In this document: piece by piece, positions 52,224 through 62,000 of the stretch
Layout: every line of letters starts with the position of its first letter
Position numbering within the stretch: position 1 is the first letter of the stretch
NCBI GenBank assembly: GCA_020848035.1
Contig: JADLAX010000090.1
Coordinates: forward strand, 154,437-218,436
Reading direction: 5' to 3'
From: Anaerolineae bacterium
Lineage (GTDB): Bacteria > Chloroflexota > Anaerolineae > Promineifilales > Promineifilaceae
Length of the DNA stretch: 64,000 bases
Notes under the pieces: model-generated
Databases searched by the model: none
Seen by the model: only the letters and a program-made list of their open reading frames with translations
What the model was told of the DNA's origin: nothing
Program-made: the position numbers and the translations under genes

Positions 52224-54071
52224 ATGTCTACCAAAATGAGGCCAGGTGCGGACGGTCTATCTCAACATGATTGGGTGGATCAATCGCTGGTGGAAAAGGT
52301 GTGGCACGACCTGAACCAGGCAGTGTCTCGGGAGCAGGTTCACCACGTCGTCGCCAACATTGCCCTTCAGTATCGGGATGCGCCCGTGCAGGCTTTTGTG
52401 CCCATTCTGGTCCACCGACAGGCAATTGACCAGCTGAGGCCATCGCCCACCGTTAAGAAAACGGCCGCCGCCAACCTGGCACCGGCCATCAATGGACAGC
52501 GCCGAGACAATTTGTCCGCCGCTGCGCCCAACAACAAACGTAAAAATGGATTAAACACAATGAAAAAGTTATCTCGATTATTACACTTATCAATCTTACT
52601 CACCCTGCTGGCGGCCTGTTCCGGTACGGCCGTTCAGACCAGCACAAGCAGTTCTGTGGTTGAGGCGGTGGCGGCAACGGCCGTTCCCGTAACCATCTCA
52701 TACGACAGTGAAGATTTGGAAACGGCCGTAGACAGCACCGCCGCCACCAGCATCAGCCTGGCCGGGGATACCATTTCTGTCGCCGGTGATGGAGCCGTGG
52801 TCAATGGCAGCAGCGTCACCATTACGGCCGCAGGCACCTACACGCTCAGCGGAACCCTGAACAACGGTCAAATCATCGTTGAGACCAACGACGAAGACCC
52901 GGTGGTGCTCATCCTCAACGGCGTCAACATCACCAACGCCACCAGCGCCCCCATCCACGTCAGCAACGCCGACAAAGTCGTCATCACCCTGGCGGAGGGC
53001 ACGGAAAACGTGGTCACCGACGGCGACAGTTACCTTTTGGCCGGTGCCGCCGCCACCGACGCCGCGTCGGCTGAACCCAACGCCACCATCTTCAGCAAAG
53101 CTGACCTGACGATCAACGGCAGCGGCTCGCTGACCGTCAACGCCAACTACAACAACGGCATCGTCAGCAAAGACGATCTGAAGATCGTCAGCGGCGCGAT
53201 TACCGTTAATGCCGTGAATGATGGCATCAAGGGACGAGACTCCATTGCCGTCAAGGATGGCACCATCACCATCGACGCGGGCGGCGACGGGATGCAGGCC
53301 AACAATGATGAAGATGCCGAACAGGGGTACATCGTCATTGAAGGTGGCACGCTCACGATCAATGCCGAACTGGATGGCATGCAGGCCGAAACCAGCCTGC
53401 AAATCAGCGGCGGTGAGCTCAACATCACCACCAACAGCGAAAAAGGGCTGAAAGCGACTGCCGACGTAACGGTTACGGGCGGCACCATCGCCATCAACTC
53501 CGCCGATGATGCCCTGCACTCCAACGGCACCATGACCATCAGCGGCGGCACATTCACCTTAGCTTCTAGCGATGACGGGATGCACGCGGACGGCACCTTA
53601 ACCATCCATGACGGCACAATTGCTGTGCAAAGCAGTTACGAGGGTCTTGAAGCCACCGACGTCATTGTGAACGGCGGCACGATCGATATCGTATCCAGCG
53701 ACGATGGCCTGAACGGCGCGGGTGGCAGCGATACAACTACCAGTGAATCAACCAACGGCTTTGGGATGGACAACTTCTCCAGCAGCCAGGGCTCGATCAC
53801 CATTAACGGCGGGACGGTGACGATAGCCGCCGCGGGCAGTGGCAACGGGGATGGCCTGGATGCCAATGGCCCGCTGACGATTACCGGGGGCGATACGGTT
53901 ATCAAAACGCCGTCCAGCTACCGCGATTATTCAGACATTGACTATGACACGGCCTTTTCGCTAACCGGCGGCAATGTGCGCATCCTCAACGCGGATGGCA
54001 CCTACACGCAAGTGACCGACAGCTATGTTTCGCAAGGCCCTGGTGGTGGTGGCAGACCAGGTAGACCATAG
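52224..54071 (+). CDS. Beta-solenoid lipoprotein (DUF4353-like), in frame with a helical N-terminal domain
   Basis: The open frame has two unlike parts. Residues 1-75 resemble a small three-helix bundle domain (VEKVWHDLNQAVSREQVHHV ... APVQAFVPILVHRQA) found as a stand-alone protein. At residue 113 (ATG at 52560) a classical lipoprotein signal begins (MKKLSRLLHLSILLTLLAAC). The mature part (about 150-615) is a Gly/Asp/Thr-rich solenoid with many turns of the type GGTxTIxxxDDGxHA, matching carbohydrate-binding domain (DUF4353) proteins such as Cthe_2159. The real lipoprotein probably starts at 52560. Whether the front part is a separate gene fused in frame, or a start artefact, cannot be settled. 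Confidence 0.72.
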   Translation: MSTKMRPGADGLSQHDWVDQSLVEKVWHDLNQAVSREQVHHVVANIALQYRDAPVQAFVPILVHRQAIDQLRPSPTVKKTAAANLAPAINGQRRDNLSAAAPNNKRKNGLNTMKKLSRLLHLSILLTLLAACSGTAVQTSTSSSVVEAVAATAVPVTISYDSEDLETAVDSTAATSISLAGDTISVAGDGAVVNGSSVTITAAGTYTLSGTLNNGQIIVETNDEDPVVLILNGVNITNATSAPIHVSNADKVVITLAEGTENVVTDGDSYLLAGAAATDAASAEPNATIFSKADLTINGSGSLTVNANYNNGIVSKDDLKIVSGAITVNAVNDGIKGRDSIAVKDGTITIDAGGDGMQANNDEDAEQGYIVIEGGTLTINAELDGMQAETSLQISGGELNITTNSEKGLKATADVTVTGGTIAINSADDALHSNGTMTISGGTFTLASSDDGMHADGTLTIHDGTIAVQSSYEGLEATDVIVNGGTIDIVSSDDGLNGAGGSDTTTSESTNGFGMDNFSSSQGSITINGGTVTIAAAGSGNGDGLDANGPLTITGGDTVIKTPSSYRDYSDIDYDTAFSLTGGNVRILNADGTYTQVTDSYVSQGPGGGGRPGRP

Positions 54072-54168
54072 ACAGACGGTATGGCCATGATGACCTATTG
54101 ATTTTGGTTATTTGATTAGCCGAATCAATATGTCATTTAACCATCAACCAACTCAATCGTTTAATTAC

Positions 54169-54222
54169 AACCGCTGTAACGATTCAGGTCTTGCCAGGCA
54201 GGCCCGAATCATTACAGCGGTT
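54169..54222. terminator. Hairpin between convergent genes
   Basis: AACCGCTGTAACGATTC at 54169-54185 pairs with GAATCATTACAGCGGTT at 54206-54222 with one mismatch (17-bp stem, 20-nt loop). It lies between the solenoid lipoprotein stop and the CapA stop. There is no T-run, so it may be a bidirectional end hairpin or an extragenic repeat. Confidence 0.6.
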
Positions 54223-54271
54223 GAGGTTTGCAACGGCCGTTCCCAGCGCCCACTCCTCCACCCCAACGAAT

Positions 54272-55927
54272 CTATTGTGCCGCCGTCAGCAGCAGTTGGT
54301 TATTGGGGCCAGGTTGCAGGCTGAGATCGCGGTAACGGCCGTTCCCACTGCGCCACACCAGGCTGAAGGTCCACCCCTGCCAGCGCCACACGGCCAGCGT
54401 CTGCCCTTCGCCCTGCTCCTCCAAAACCACCAGTTCCTGCGTGCCATCCCCGTCTACATCGCCCAGCTCCACAGCCAAGATGGGTGTGTTCACCGGGCGG
54501 CCGCCCCACAGCAGCTGGTATTCGCCGCCCCGGTGGCCCACCAGGTACGGCTGGCTGCGCGCATGTCCTTCTGAGTCGGTTTGCCAGATGGCCAGCAGCA
54601 GCTCAAAACGGCCGTCGTCGTTCGGATCCCCCAGCGCCACGTCCACCACCCGCCACGCCTCCGGGCTTTGCCAGACGGCCGTACCCCCCTCGTACACCGT
54701 CACCCGCTCCCCCGCCCGGCGGATCGTCTCGGACACGCCATCGCCCGTCAGGTCGATCGCTCCAGACCAGAACCAGCCCATTTCGCCGTCCCCTGCCACC
54801 TCGCCTGCCGGGGCACAGCCGGTTGGGTCGCAAGCAAACGCCACCCGTGGCGGCTCCGGCACGATGCGCGCCAGCAGCGGTTCGGCCTCGGCTGGGGTCA
54901 TCAGGCGCGGCTGCGGCCCCGCCCAAACGGGCAGCAGCTGGGCAGCGCGCAGGCCGTCGCCATCAACCAACAGGCGCAGGGCCAACCCCTGGTTGGTCGG
55001 TTCCTGCGTCTGGTCAAAAACAAAGTTGCCCAGGCTGTAGGCCACCAGCTGCCCGGTTTGGTGATCCACCGTCACCGCCTGGACCACGTGCGGGTGGTGG
55101 CCCAGCACCACGTCGGCCCCGGCAGCCAGCAGCGCTTGAGCGGCCGTTTCCTGCCACGGATCCGCCTGCAATTCATACTCAAAGCCCCCATGCAGCGACA
55201 CCAGCACGACATCCACCTGCGGCCGGGCTGCGGCCACGGCCGCCACCGCTCGCGCCAAATCCCACTCCGCCCGCACCCACTGCTCACCGTTCACCGCCAA
55301 CCGTTCACCGCCCCCCGGTTCCGGGACGCCGTTCAACGCCAGAAACGCCAGCCGCACCCCGTCCACCTCGCGGATGACGGGCTGGTAAGCGGCCGTTTCG
55401 TCTGGACCGATGCCGAGGGGGGTAATGCCGGACTGCTGGAGGCGCACGGCCGTTTCTGCCAACCCCTCCCCGCCATAATCCAAACTGTGGTTGTTGGCCA
55501 GGGAGAGCAGATCAAAACCAGCGGCGGTGAGGTGGGAGACGGCCGTAACCGGCGCATTCAAAATGATCGGCTGGGGTTCGCCAGGGGGAGCGCTTTTGGG
55601 CGTGCCGTCGGCCACGATGACCGACTCCAGGTTGCCCAGCGCCAGGTCGGCGGCGCGCAGCCAGGCGGCCACATCGGCCAGCGGCTCGGCTACCTCGGCC
55701 ACGCCACGCCCCAGCAGCACGTCGCCCACGGCGATGAGTTCCACAACGGGTTCATCTGGGGTGAGGGAACGGCCGTCGCGCAGGAAAACCCAGGGGTAGG
55801 CGGCGAGATCGGGAACGGCGGCAACGGCCGTTCCCGACTGCGCTGGCCCTGCCTGCCGCCCCAGCCACAGCAGCAGCGGCAGGAACAGGGCCAACAGCGT
55901 GAACAACGCCTTGGGACGAATCGTCAC
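54272..55927 (-). CDS. CapA family protein with FG-GAP-like C-terminus
   Basis: A 551-residue exported or anchored protein. A hydrophobic signal/anchor covers residues 8-22. The CapA metallophosphatase-like domain (about 60-340) has VGDVLLGRGV, LGNLES, LLSLANNHSLDYGGEG, SLHGGFEYEL and LGHHPHVVQ, all conserved metal-site motifs of the poly-gamma-glutamate CapA family. The C-terminal 190 residues add repeats with calcium-loop-like DLTGDGVSETI, DPNDDGRFELL and DVDGDGTQELV, resembling FG-GAP/VCBS units. No capB or capC genes are nearby, so a wall- or polymer-related hydrolase is more likely than polymer export. Confidence 0.85.
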   Translation of the reverse strand: MTIRPKALFTLLALFLPLLLWLGRQAGPAQSGTAVAAVPDLAAYPWVFLRDGRSLTPDEPVVELIAVGDVLLGRGVAEVAEPLADVAAWLRAADLALGNLESVIVADGTPKSAPPGEPQPIILNAPVTAVSHLTAAGFDLLSLANNHSLDYGGEGLAETAVRLQQSGITPLGIGPDETAAYQPVIREVDGVRLAFLALNGVPEPGGGERLAVNGEQWVRAEWDLARAVAAVAAARPQVDVVLVSLHGGFEYELQADPWQETAAQALLAAGADVVLGHHPHVVQAVTVDHQTGQLVAYSLGNFVFDQTQEPTNQGLALRLLVDGDGLRAAQLLPVWAGPQPRLMTPAEAEPLLARIVPEPPRVAFACDPTGCAPAGEVAGDGEMGWFWSGAIDLTGDGVSETIRRAGERVTVYEGGTAVWQSPEAWRVVDVALGDPNDDGRFELLLAIWQTDSEGHARSQPYLVGHRGGEYQLLWGGRPVNTPILAVELGDVDGDGTQELVVLEEQGEGQTLAVWRWQGWTFSLVWRSGNGRYRDLSLQPGPNNQLLLTAAQ

Positions 55928-55929
55928 GC

Positions 55930-58641
55930 TTACTCTTCCCAGGCAGGCGGCTGGCTGTTGTAAACCACGTTCGTTACCAACCAGCGTTCGTCCACCTGTT
56001 CCAGCGTGTAGGTCACATCCAGCGTGTACGGCCCGCGCGTAGCAATCGGCTCACCGCCCTCACCGGCAAAATCGGTAAAGGTGTACAGCGCATCTTCCCA
56101 ATTTTCGCGCACAGTTACCACCACCCGATCCTCGGCCTGGATGTCGAAGGAGCGGTAGCTGGCGCTGATCCACTGCCGCCCAACGTACTGACTGTTCTCC
56201 AGCAGCGCGTTCAGCTCGGCGGCAAACTGCGCCTGCACATCTTCGCTGGCCACGTACAGGCTGGTGGGTTCCAGGTACCAGAATGCCTGGCTAATGCTGC
56301 TCTGGAAGTTGTAGATCGTTTGCTGGAAGGCGGCGTACTCCGTAGCCGTGGTGAAGAAGCTGCTGGTCCACTCCGGCAGCGGCGGCGCTTCGCCCTCGTC
56401 CAGCATGGTGCGCCACTTTTCGTCGGTCAGGCGGTCGTCGGCGGGCCAGGTAAATTCGTAGTAGGCAAACACGCCACCTTTAGCCACCTGCAGCTGGATC
56501 GTGCCATCTTCATTGATGAGCGGCACGACGGCGTAAATCTCGTTGATGCGCCCCACGGCCTCCTCCAGCACCACCGGGTTCGGGTTCCCGTCCCCGTCTG
56601 GGTCTGGGGCCGTAGCGACGTCGGCGATAACGGCCGCTTGCGGTTCCTCGTCCATGATCGGCTGGGCGGCCGGGTCTTCATCGTCGCGGTCGGCAGCGGC
56701 CATCGTCAGGTGCTCCAGCTCCCCGCCGTAAAAGCGAATCAGGTTGTGCTCTTCTTCGGTCAGCGGTTCGCCGCGCAGCTCTTTTTCGGCCATCACCTGC
56801 AGGGCAGCGGCCAGGCTTTGCAGCCGCATCAGGCTGTTTAGATCCTGCTCAGTCAGCAGCTGGCGCTCCTGCAACCCTTCCAGGGTCATCGTGGTGAGCG
56901 CTTCCAGCCGGGCAAAAAATTCGGGCACTGGCTCGACGTAACCACGGGCGGGCAGCGGCAGCGGCGCACCACCGCCCCCGCCCAATTCAGCATACACCTG
57001 CTTGGCGTAGAGGATGGTGTCGTGCTTCAGCTCGGCCCAGCTGCCCAGCGAGGTGTTGAGCTGCTTGTCCAGCCACGCGTGGCTCTGCATAAACTGGGGA
57101 TAACCCTCCCCTGGTTCAGCCAGCAGCGGCTCGAAGGTGTAGAGCCAGGTGGTGTACAGCGTTTCGGTCCACTCCTCGGTGGTCAGGCTATCGACCCAGG
57201 TTTGCATCTTGTCCATCTGTTCCGGGTAGTTGGCATATTCCGTCTCGCCCAGCTCGTCGAGGATGGCATAGGCCCGGTCGGAACCCATCGCGGCCATCAC
57301 GTCCAGCCCTTTGGGCAGCATGCGCGGGTTGTCAGTCGTGCCCACGTTGCGGTAGATGAGCTGGCGGAAGATGTAGGCATCGGGCACAAAGCGCTGCCCC
57401 ATGAAGCGGAAACCCTTGGTGGTTTCTTCCACATCGTCGCCGACGCTGATGACCAGCCCCAGAATTTGCGGCGGCGGCAGCTGATTGGCGGCTTCGATGA
57501 AGGTATCGAGCTGGCTCTCGTCGGCAATGGCGGCCAGATCGGGCGTGGGGCCGTAGATGGCGTCGATCACCGCCAGGTATTGGAAGGCGGTCAAATCGTC
57601 GCTGCGGCCGACAAAGAAGACGGTGGGATTGTACAGGTCGAGCCACGCTTGCAGGGCGGGCTGGCCGTTCACCTGGGCGGTGCGCAGGGCGTGTACCAGC
57701 AGCAGGGCAGCGCGGGTTTCGGCGCGGCCCACGTCGGGATTGTCGGTTTTGAGGCGGAAGGTCATACGGCCGTACCACATCATGCTCTTAAAGTAGGCGG
57801 TCAGCTCTTCGCTGATGGTGTAATGGCCGCGTGGAATGTACTGGGTGTAATCCTCGCCAAACTCCAGGCCGGGGAAAAGCGGCGACGGCATGATGCCAGA
57901 GGCGTCTTCAATGTTGGCCAGTTCAGCGTCTACCAGTTCCTGGGCGTAGGCGGGCACGGCAATGGTGGGGTCCAGCAGCTGGCTGCCCACGCCGATGAAG
58001 GCGACGGTGCGCCGGGCGGCGTCTTCCCATTCGGTGCCTTGCAGCGCCTGGTACTGGGCGTCGGTTTGGGCCAGCATGGCTTCATTCAGCTGGCGCAGCA
58101 GGGGGATGAATGCCTGGCGTTCGGCGGTGCGCAGCACCTTGTCGAACAGCAGGTGGTAGACGTGCAGCAGCGAATCGCTGGTGATGAAGGTGGGCACGTT
58201 GGCGTAACGCGCCTGCTCGTAAACGGTGAAAAACTCTTTCTCCACGCCGGGGCTGACCACAAAACCATCGGCCGCCAGCCGCTCCAGCTGCTCTGGCGAG
58301 AGCACAAAGGGCACGGTGACGTTGCTCAGGTCCGGCGCGATGGGATCGTGGAAGATGGCCGGGGTGAGGTCCACGGCCGTTTCCCTAAACGTAGCAAATC
58401 GCGGCATCTCTGGCAGGCTGACATCGGGCGCGGGTGGCAGCGGGGTGGCCGTCTCGCCGGGTTCTGGTTCCACCGTGGGAATCACGATGGTGGGCGTCTG
58501 GGCGGGTGGTGCGGTGGGGGGAACAACGGCCGTTGCCGCTGCCGGTGGGGCTACCGTTGCCTCTGGCGTTGCCGGATCATTGGCACAGCCAGCCAGCAGC
58601 CACAGGCTAAAAATGAACACAAGGATTCTTCTTTTCCACAT
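55930..58641 (-). CDS. DUF3160 domain lipoprotein
   Basis: A large (903 aa) exported lipoprotein. The signal and lipobox are SLWLLAGC, then a Pro/Thr/Ala-rich linker (about 22-70). The rest is a DUF3160 domain, a helical family of unknown function with TSDSLLHVYHLLFDKVLR near residue 155 and LPARGYVEPVPEFFARL near 565. The C-terminal region (about 800-895) is a small beta domain. Its stop lies two bases before the start of the CapA gene on the same strand, so the two are probably co-transcribed. The function is unknown. Confidence 0.86.
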   Translation of the reverse strand: MWKRRILVFIFSLWLLAGCANDPATPEATVAPPAAATAVVPPTAPPAQTPTIVIPTVEPEPGETATPLPPAPDVSLPEMPRFATFRETAVDLTPAIFHDPIAPDLSNVTVPFVLSPEQLERLAADGFVVSPGVEKEFFTVYEQARYANVPTFITSDSLLHVYHLLFDKVLRTAERQAFIPLLRQLNEAMLAQTDAQYQALQGTEWEDAARRTVAFIGVGSQLLDPTIAVPAYAQELVDAELANIEDASGIMPSPLFPGLEFGEDYTQYIPRGHYTISEELTAYFKSMMWYGRMTFRLKTDNPDVGRAETRAALLLVHALRTAQVNGQPALQAWLDLYNPTVFFVGRSDDLTAFQYLAVIDAIYGPTPDLAAIADESQLDTFIEAANQLPPPQILGLVISVGDDVEETTKGFRFMGQRFVPDAYIFRQLIYRNVGTTDNPRMLPKGLDVMAAMGSDRAYAILDELGETEYANYPEQMDKMQTWVDSLTTEEWTETLYTTWLYTFEPLLAEPGEGYPQFMQSHAWLDKQLNTSLGSWAELKHDTILYAKQVYAELGGGGGAPLPLPARGYVEPVPEFFARLEALTTMTLEGLQERQLLTEQDLNSLMRLQSLAAALQVMAEKELRGEPLTEEEHNLIRFYGGELEHLTMAAADRDDEDPAAQPIMDEEPQAAVIADVATAPDPDGDGNPNPVVLEEAVGRINEIYAVVPLINEDGTIQLQVAKGGVFAYYEFTWPADDRLTDEKWRTMLDEGEAPPLPEWTSSFFTTATEYAAFQQTIYNFQSSISQAFWYLEPTSLYVASEDVQAQFAAELNALLENSQYVGRQWISASYRSFDIQAEDRVVVTVRENWEDALYTFTDFAGEGGEPIATRGPYTLDVTYTLEQVDERWLVTNVVYNSQPPAWEE

Positions 58642-59079
58642 GGTGATTAGCTCCTAACGACGATTGTCGCTTGCCCCAGTTTTATGGTCACGTCTATACT
58701 CGCGGCGAGCATAGCCAGAAAACGGCCGTGGCCATCTTCGCGGGGAATTTGTTTCTTGTTTCTCGTTATGATTCCTGCCAGCCAGTGGCAGCCATCGAGA
58801 ATTCACCCATATTATAAACAAAGGGAACGGCCGTTGCGCCTACCAAAGTTATGGTCCTGGACATGTTTTTCAGCATAACTTGCGCACTTTGGCGGGGAAC
58901 GGCCGTAACAAATGGGATTATCCGCCTTCAACATGGCAACCAGGCGGCAATTCTCAGACAAACAAAGCCGCGACACCGCCCGAAAGCAAAAACGGGGGAT
59001 TGAAGAAAACTCTCCAATCCCCCGCTGATCCACCCCTGGCGACGTTGGGCAGACGATACCCGTCAGCCGACGGTCACCG
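58642..59079. other. Gap with several octamers and the adhesin terminator
   Basis: A 438-base gap with three ACGGCCGT copies (near 58721, 58826, 58899). Apart from the terminator at 58987-59024, no repeat or gene is evident. It contains the DUF3160 gene promoter on the minus strand, not located. Confidence 0.5.
58987..59024 (-). terminator. Intrinsic terminator of the giant adhesin gene
   Basis: GGGGGATTG at 58994-59002 pairs with CAATCCCCC at 59015-59023; on the minus strand the stem is followed by GTTTTTGC. It lies about 55 bases after the stop of the adhesin gene. Confidence 0.85.
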
Positions 59080-62000
59080 TTACGGCGTCACAATAAATGG
59101 CAGGAAAATTCCATATGCCGTGTTGATGGTGTCGGCCGACAACCCAAACCGGGCCAGGTGTGTCAGGCTAAAGACAAGGGTGTTGGTGGCCTCGTCATGG
59201 CTGATAAGCGTGATGCCATCCTGCCGCCACTGGCTGTCATCCCAGTAGTACAGGTCCAGGCTGGCTTCATCCATGTTGGTAATGTCACTTTCTTCATACA
59301 CCACCGTGATGATAATGGGATTGGCAAAGCTGTACGCCTCAACCCTGCTGCCGTTGACGTAAGCGTCCAGGTCAAAGGCGTAGGCAAAATCGTACGTGGC
59401 GTCGGTCACATCGCTGAGGCTGACTTCCTCGTACACCAGGGCAAAGACGTCATCGGTATCTTCTTCCGGGACGGAACCGGCCGGAATGGTGACCGTGGTG
59501 GTGATGGTGTCATGGTAACCGGTGTCGGGAATGACAATCGTCATCTCCTGATCTGGATCAATCGGGTCAGAGACAACGCCGGGTGTTACCGTGATGGTGA
59601 CCGTACCCACCGAGGTCAGCAAGCCGTCGGAGACGGTGTAGCTGAAGGTGGCCGTGCCGGTGAAGCTGGCATTGGGCGTGAAGGTAACTTCATCGCCGCT
59701 GCGGGTGATCGTGCCGCCGCGATTGGGCTGCCCGACCGTAACCAGGGTCAGCGTCTGGCCATCCACCTCGGCATCGTTGCCCAGCGGCGACAGGCTGACG
59801 GGTTGTCCCTGGGAAGTGATACGGCCGTCGCCATTGACCACGGGCGCATCGTCCACCGGATTGATGGTGATGGTCACCAGCCCCATGTCTTCGCCGTTGA
59901 AGGCATCGCGCACGGTGTAGGTGAACGTCTCTGTGCCGTTGATATTGGGCGCGGGCGTGTAGGTGATGCTGCTGCCGTTGAAGCTGAGGCTGCTGCCCTG
60001 GCTGGCCGCGCCCACACCCACCACGTTCAGCAGATCGCCGTCACTGTCGCTGTCATTGCTCAGCACGGTGAGGCTGTGCGGCCCGCTGTCCTCGCTGATG
60101 GTCAGGCTGTCATCGCCAGCCAGCGGCGGGGCATTGACCGTGACGGCCACGGTGGCCGTGTCGGTGAGGCCGTGACCATCATTGATGGTGTAGGTGAAGA
60201 TTTCCACACCGTGGAAGTCGGTGGCGGGCGTGTAGTTGATGGTGGTGCCGTTGGTAGTGGCCGTACCGCCGTTGTCTGGTGTACCGACGGTGGTAACGGT
60301 CAGGGTATCATGATCGGCGTCCAGGTCGTTGGTGAGCGGGGAGAAGACGGCCGTTCCATTTTGCACCACCGTATACCCATCGTTTTTGGCGTCGGGAGCA
60401 TCGTTGACGTTGTTCACCGTCACGGTCACCGTGGCGCTGGCGCTGCCGCCGTGGCCGTCGCTGACGGTGTAGGTGAAGACCTCGGCGCCAAAGAAGTTGG
60501 GGGCAGGCGTGTAGCGGATGGTGGTGCCATTGGCAACGGCCGTTCCCCCATTGTTTGTTGCCCCCACGGAAGCCACCGAAAGCGTGTCGCCCTCAATTGG
60601 GTCACTGTCGTTGGTCAACACGGTGAGGCTGTTGTTGGCCGTGTCTTCCGTAACGGTGAAGGCGTCGTCGCTGGCTGTGGGATCATCATTCACGGCGCTG
60701 ACGGTGACGGTGATGATGGCCGTGCTGTAGGTGCCGTGGCCGTCGCTGATGGTGTAGTAAAACGAGTCGGACCCGAAGTAGTTGGCCGCGGGCGTGTAGG
60801 TGACGGTGCTGCCGTTGTGCACGGCCGTGCCGTGCAGCGGCACACCCAGGGCGCTAATCGTCAGGCTGTCGCCGTCCGGGTCGCTGTCATTAACCAGCAC
60901 GGCAAACGGGTTGGCGCTGCTGTCTTCCGCCACGGTGACCGCGTCGTTTTGCGCCGCAGGCTGGTCGTTGACGTTGTTCACTGTCACGGTGACCGTGGCA
61001 CTATCGGTCCCACCGTGGCCGTCGGAGATGGTGTAGGTGAATGTTTCTGTGCCAAAGAAGTTAGGCGCGGGCGTGTAGCGGATTTGCGCCCCATTGTGGG
61101 TGACGCTGCCTCCGTGGTTTGGCGTGCCAACGGCCGTAATCGCCACGCTGTCGCCTTCAATTGGGTCACTGTCGTTGGCCAGCACGGTGAGTGCGTTGTT
61201 GAGCGTGTCTTCGGTCACCGTAAAGGCATCATCAATGGCCGTCGGCGGATCGTTAACATTGTTGACCGTCACGGTAATGCTGGCCGTCGCCTGGCCACCG
61301 TGGCCATCGGCAACGGTGTAGGTGAACACCTCGGTACCAACAAAGTTGAGCGCGGGCGTGTAGGCTATGGTGGTAGTGCCGGGAACGGCCGTACCGCCCT
61401 GATCCGGCACCCCAGCGGCCACGATGGTGAGGCTGTCGCCATCGACATCGCTGTCGTTGGCCAGCGGGGTGAGGCTGGTGGTGGCGTCCTCATTCACGGT
61501 GAAGCTGTCGGCCACGGCCACGGGGGCGTCGTTGATATTGACCACGGTCATCGTCACGGTGGCGCTGCTGGTGCCGCCTTTGCCATCGGCAACGGTGTAG
61601 GTGAATGCTTCGGTACCGGTGAACTCGGCGGTGGAGGTGTAGGTGATGACGCTGCCGTTGGTAACGGCCGTTCCGCCCTCATCAGGTGTGCCAACGGCCG
61701 TAATCGTCAAGGTGTCCCCGTCGATGTCGCTGTCATTGGCCAGTACGTCCAGTTCGGTGGCTTCTTCTTCGTTGGCGGTGAAAGTGTCGGCAACGGCCGT
61801 GGGATCATCGTTCACGTCGCCCACCGTCACGGTGAGGGTGGCCGTGTCGGAGAACCCTTTGCCGTCGCTGACGGTGTAGATGAACTGCTCCTGGCCGACA
61901 AAATCGGCCGCGGGCGTGTAAATGACCGACGTGCTGTTGTAGCTGGCCGTTCCGCCCTGGTTGGGCGTGCCCACGGCCACCACCGCCAGCGGATCGCCGT

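Noticed and set aside
58812..59033. A possible 73-codon minus-strand gene in the gap after the adhesin gene
   Set aside because: It begins inside the adhesin terminator hairpin, is Cys/Arg-rich without similarity to anything I know and has no ribosome binding site.
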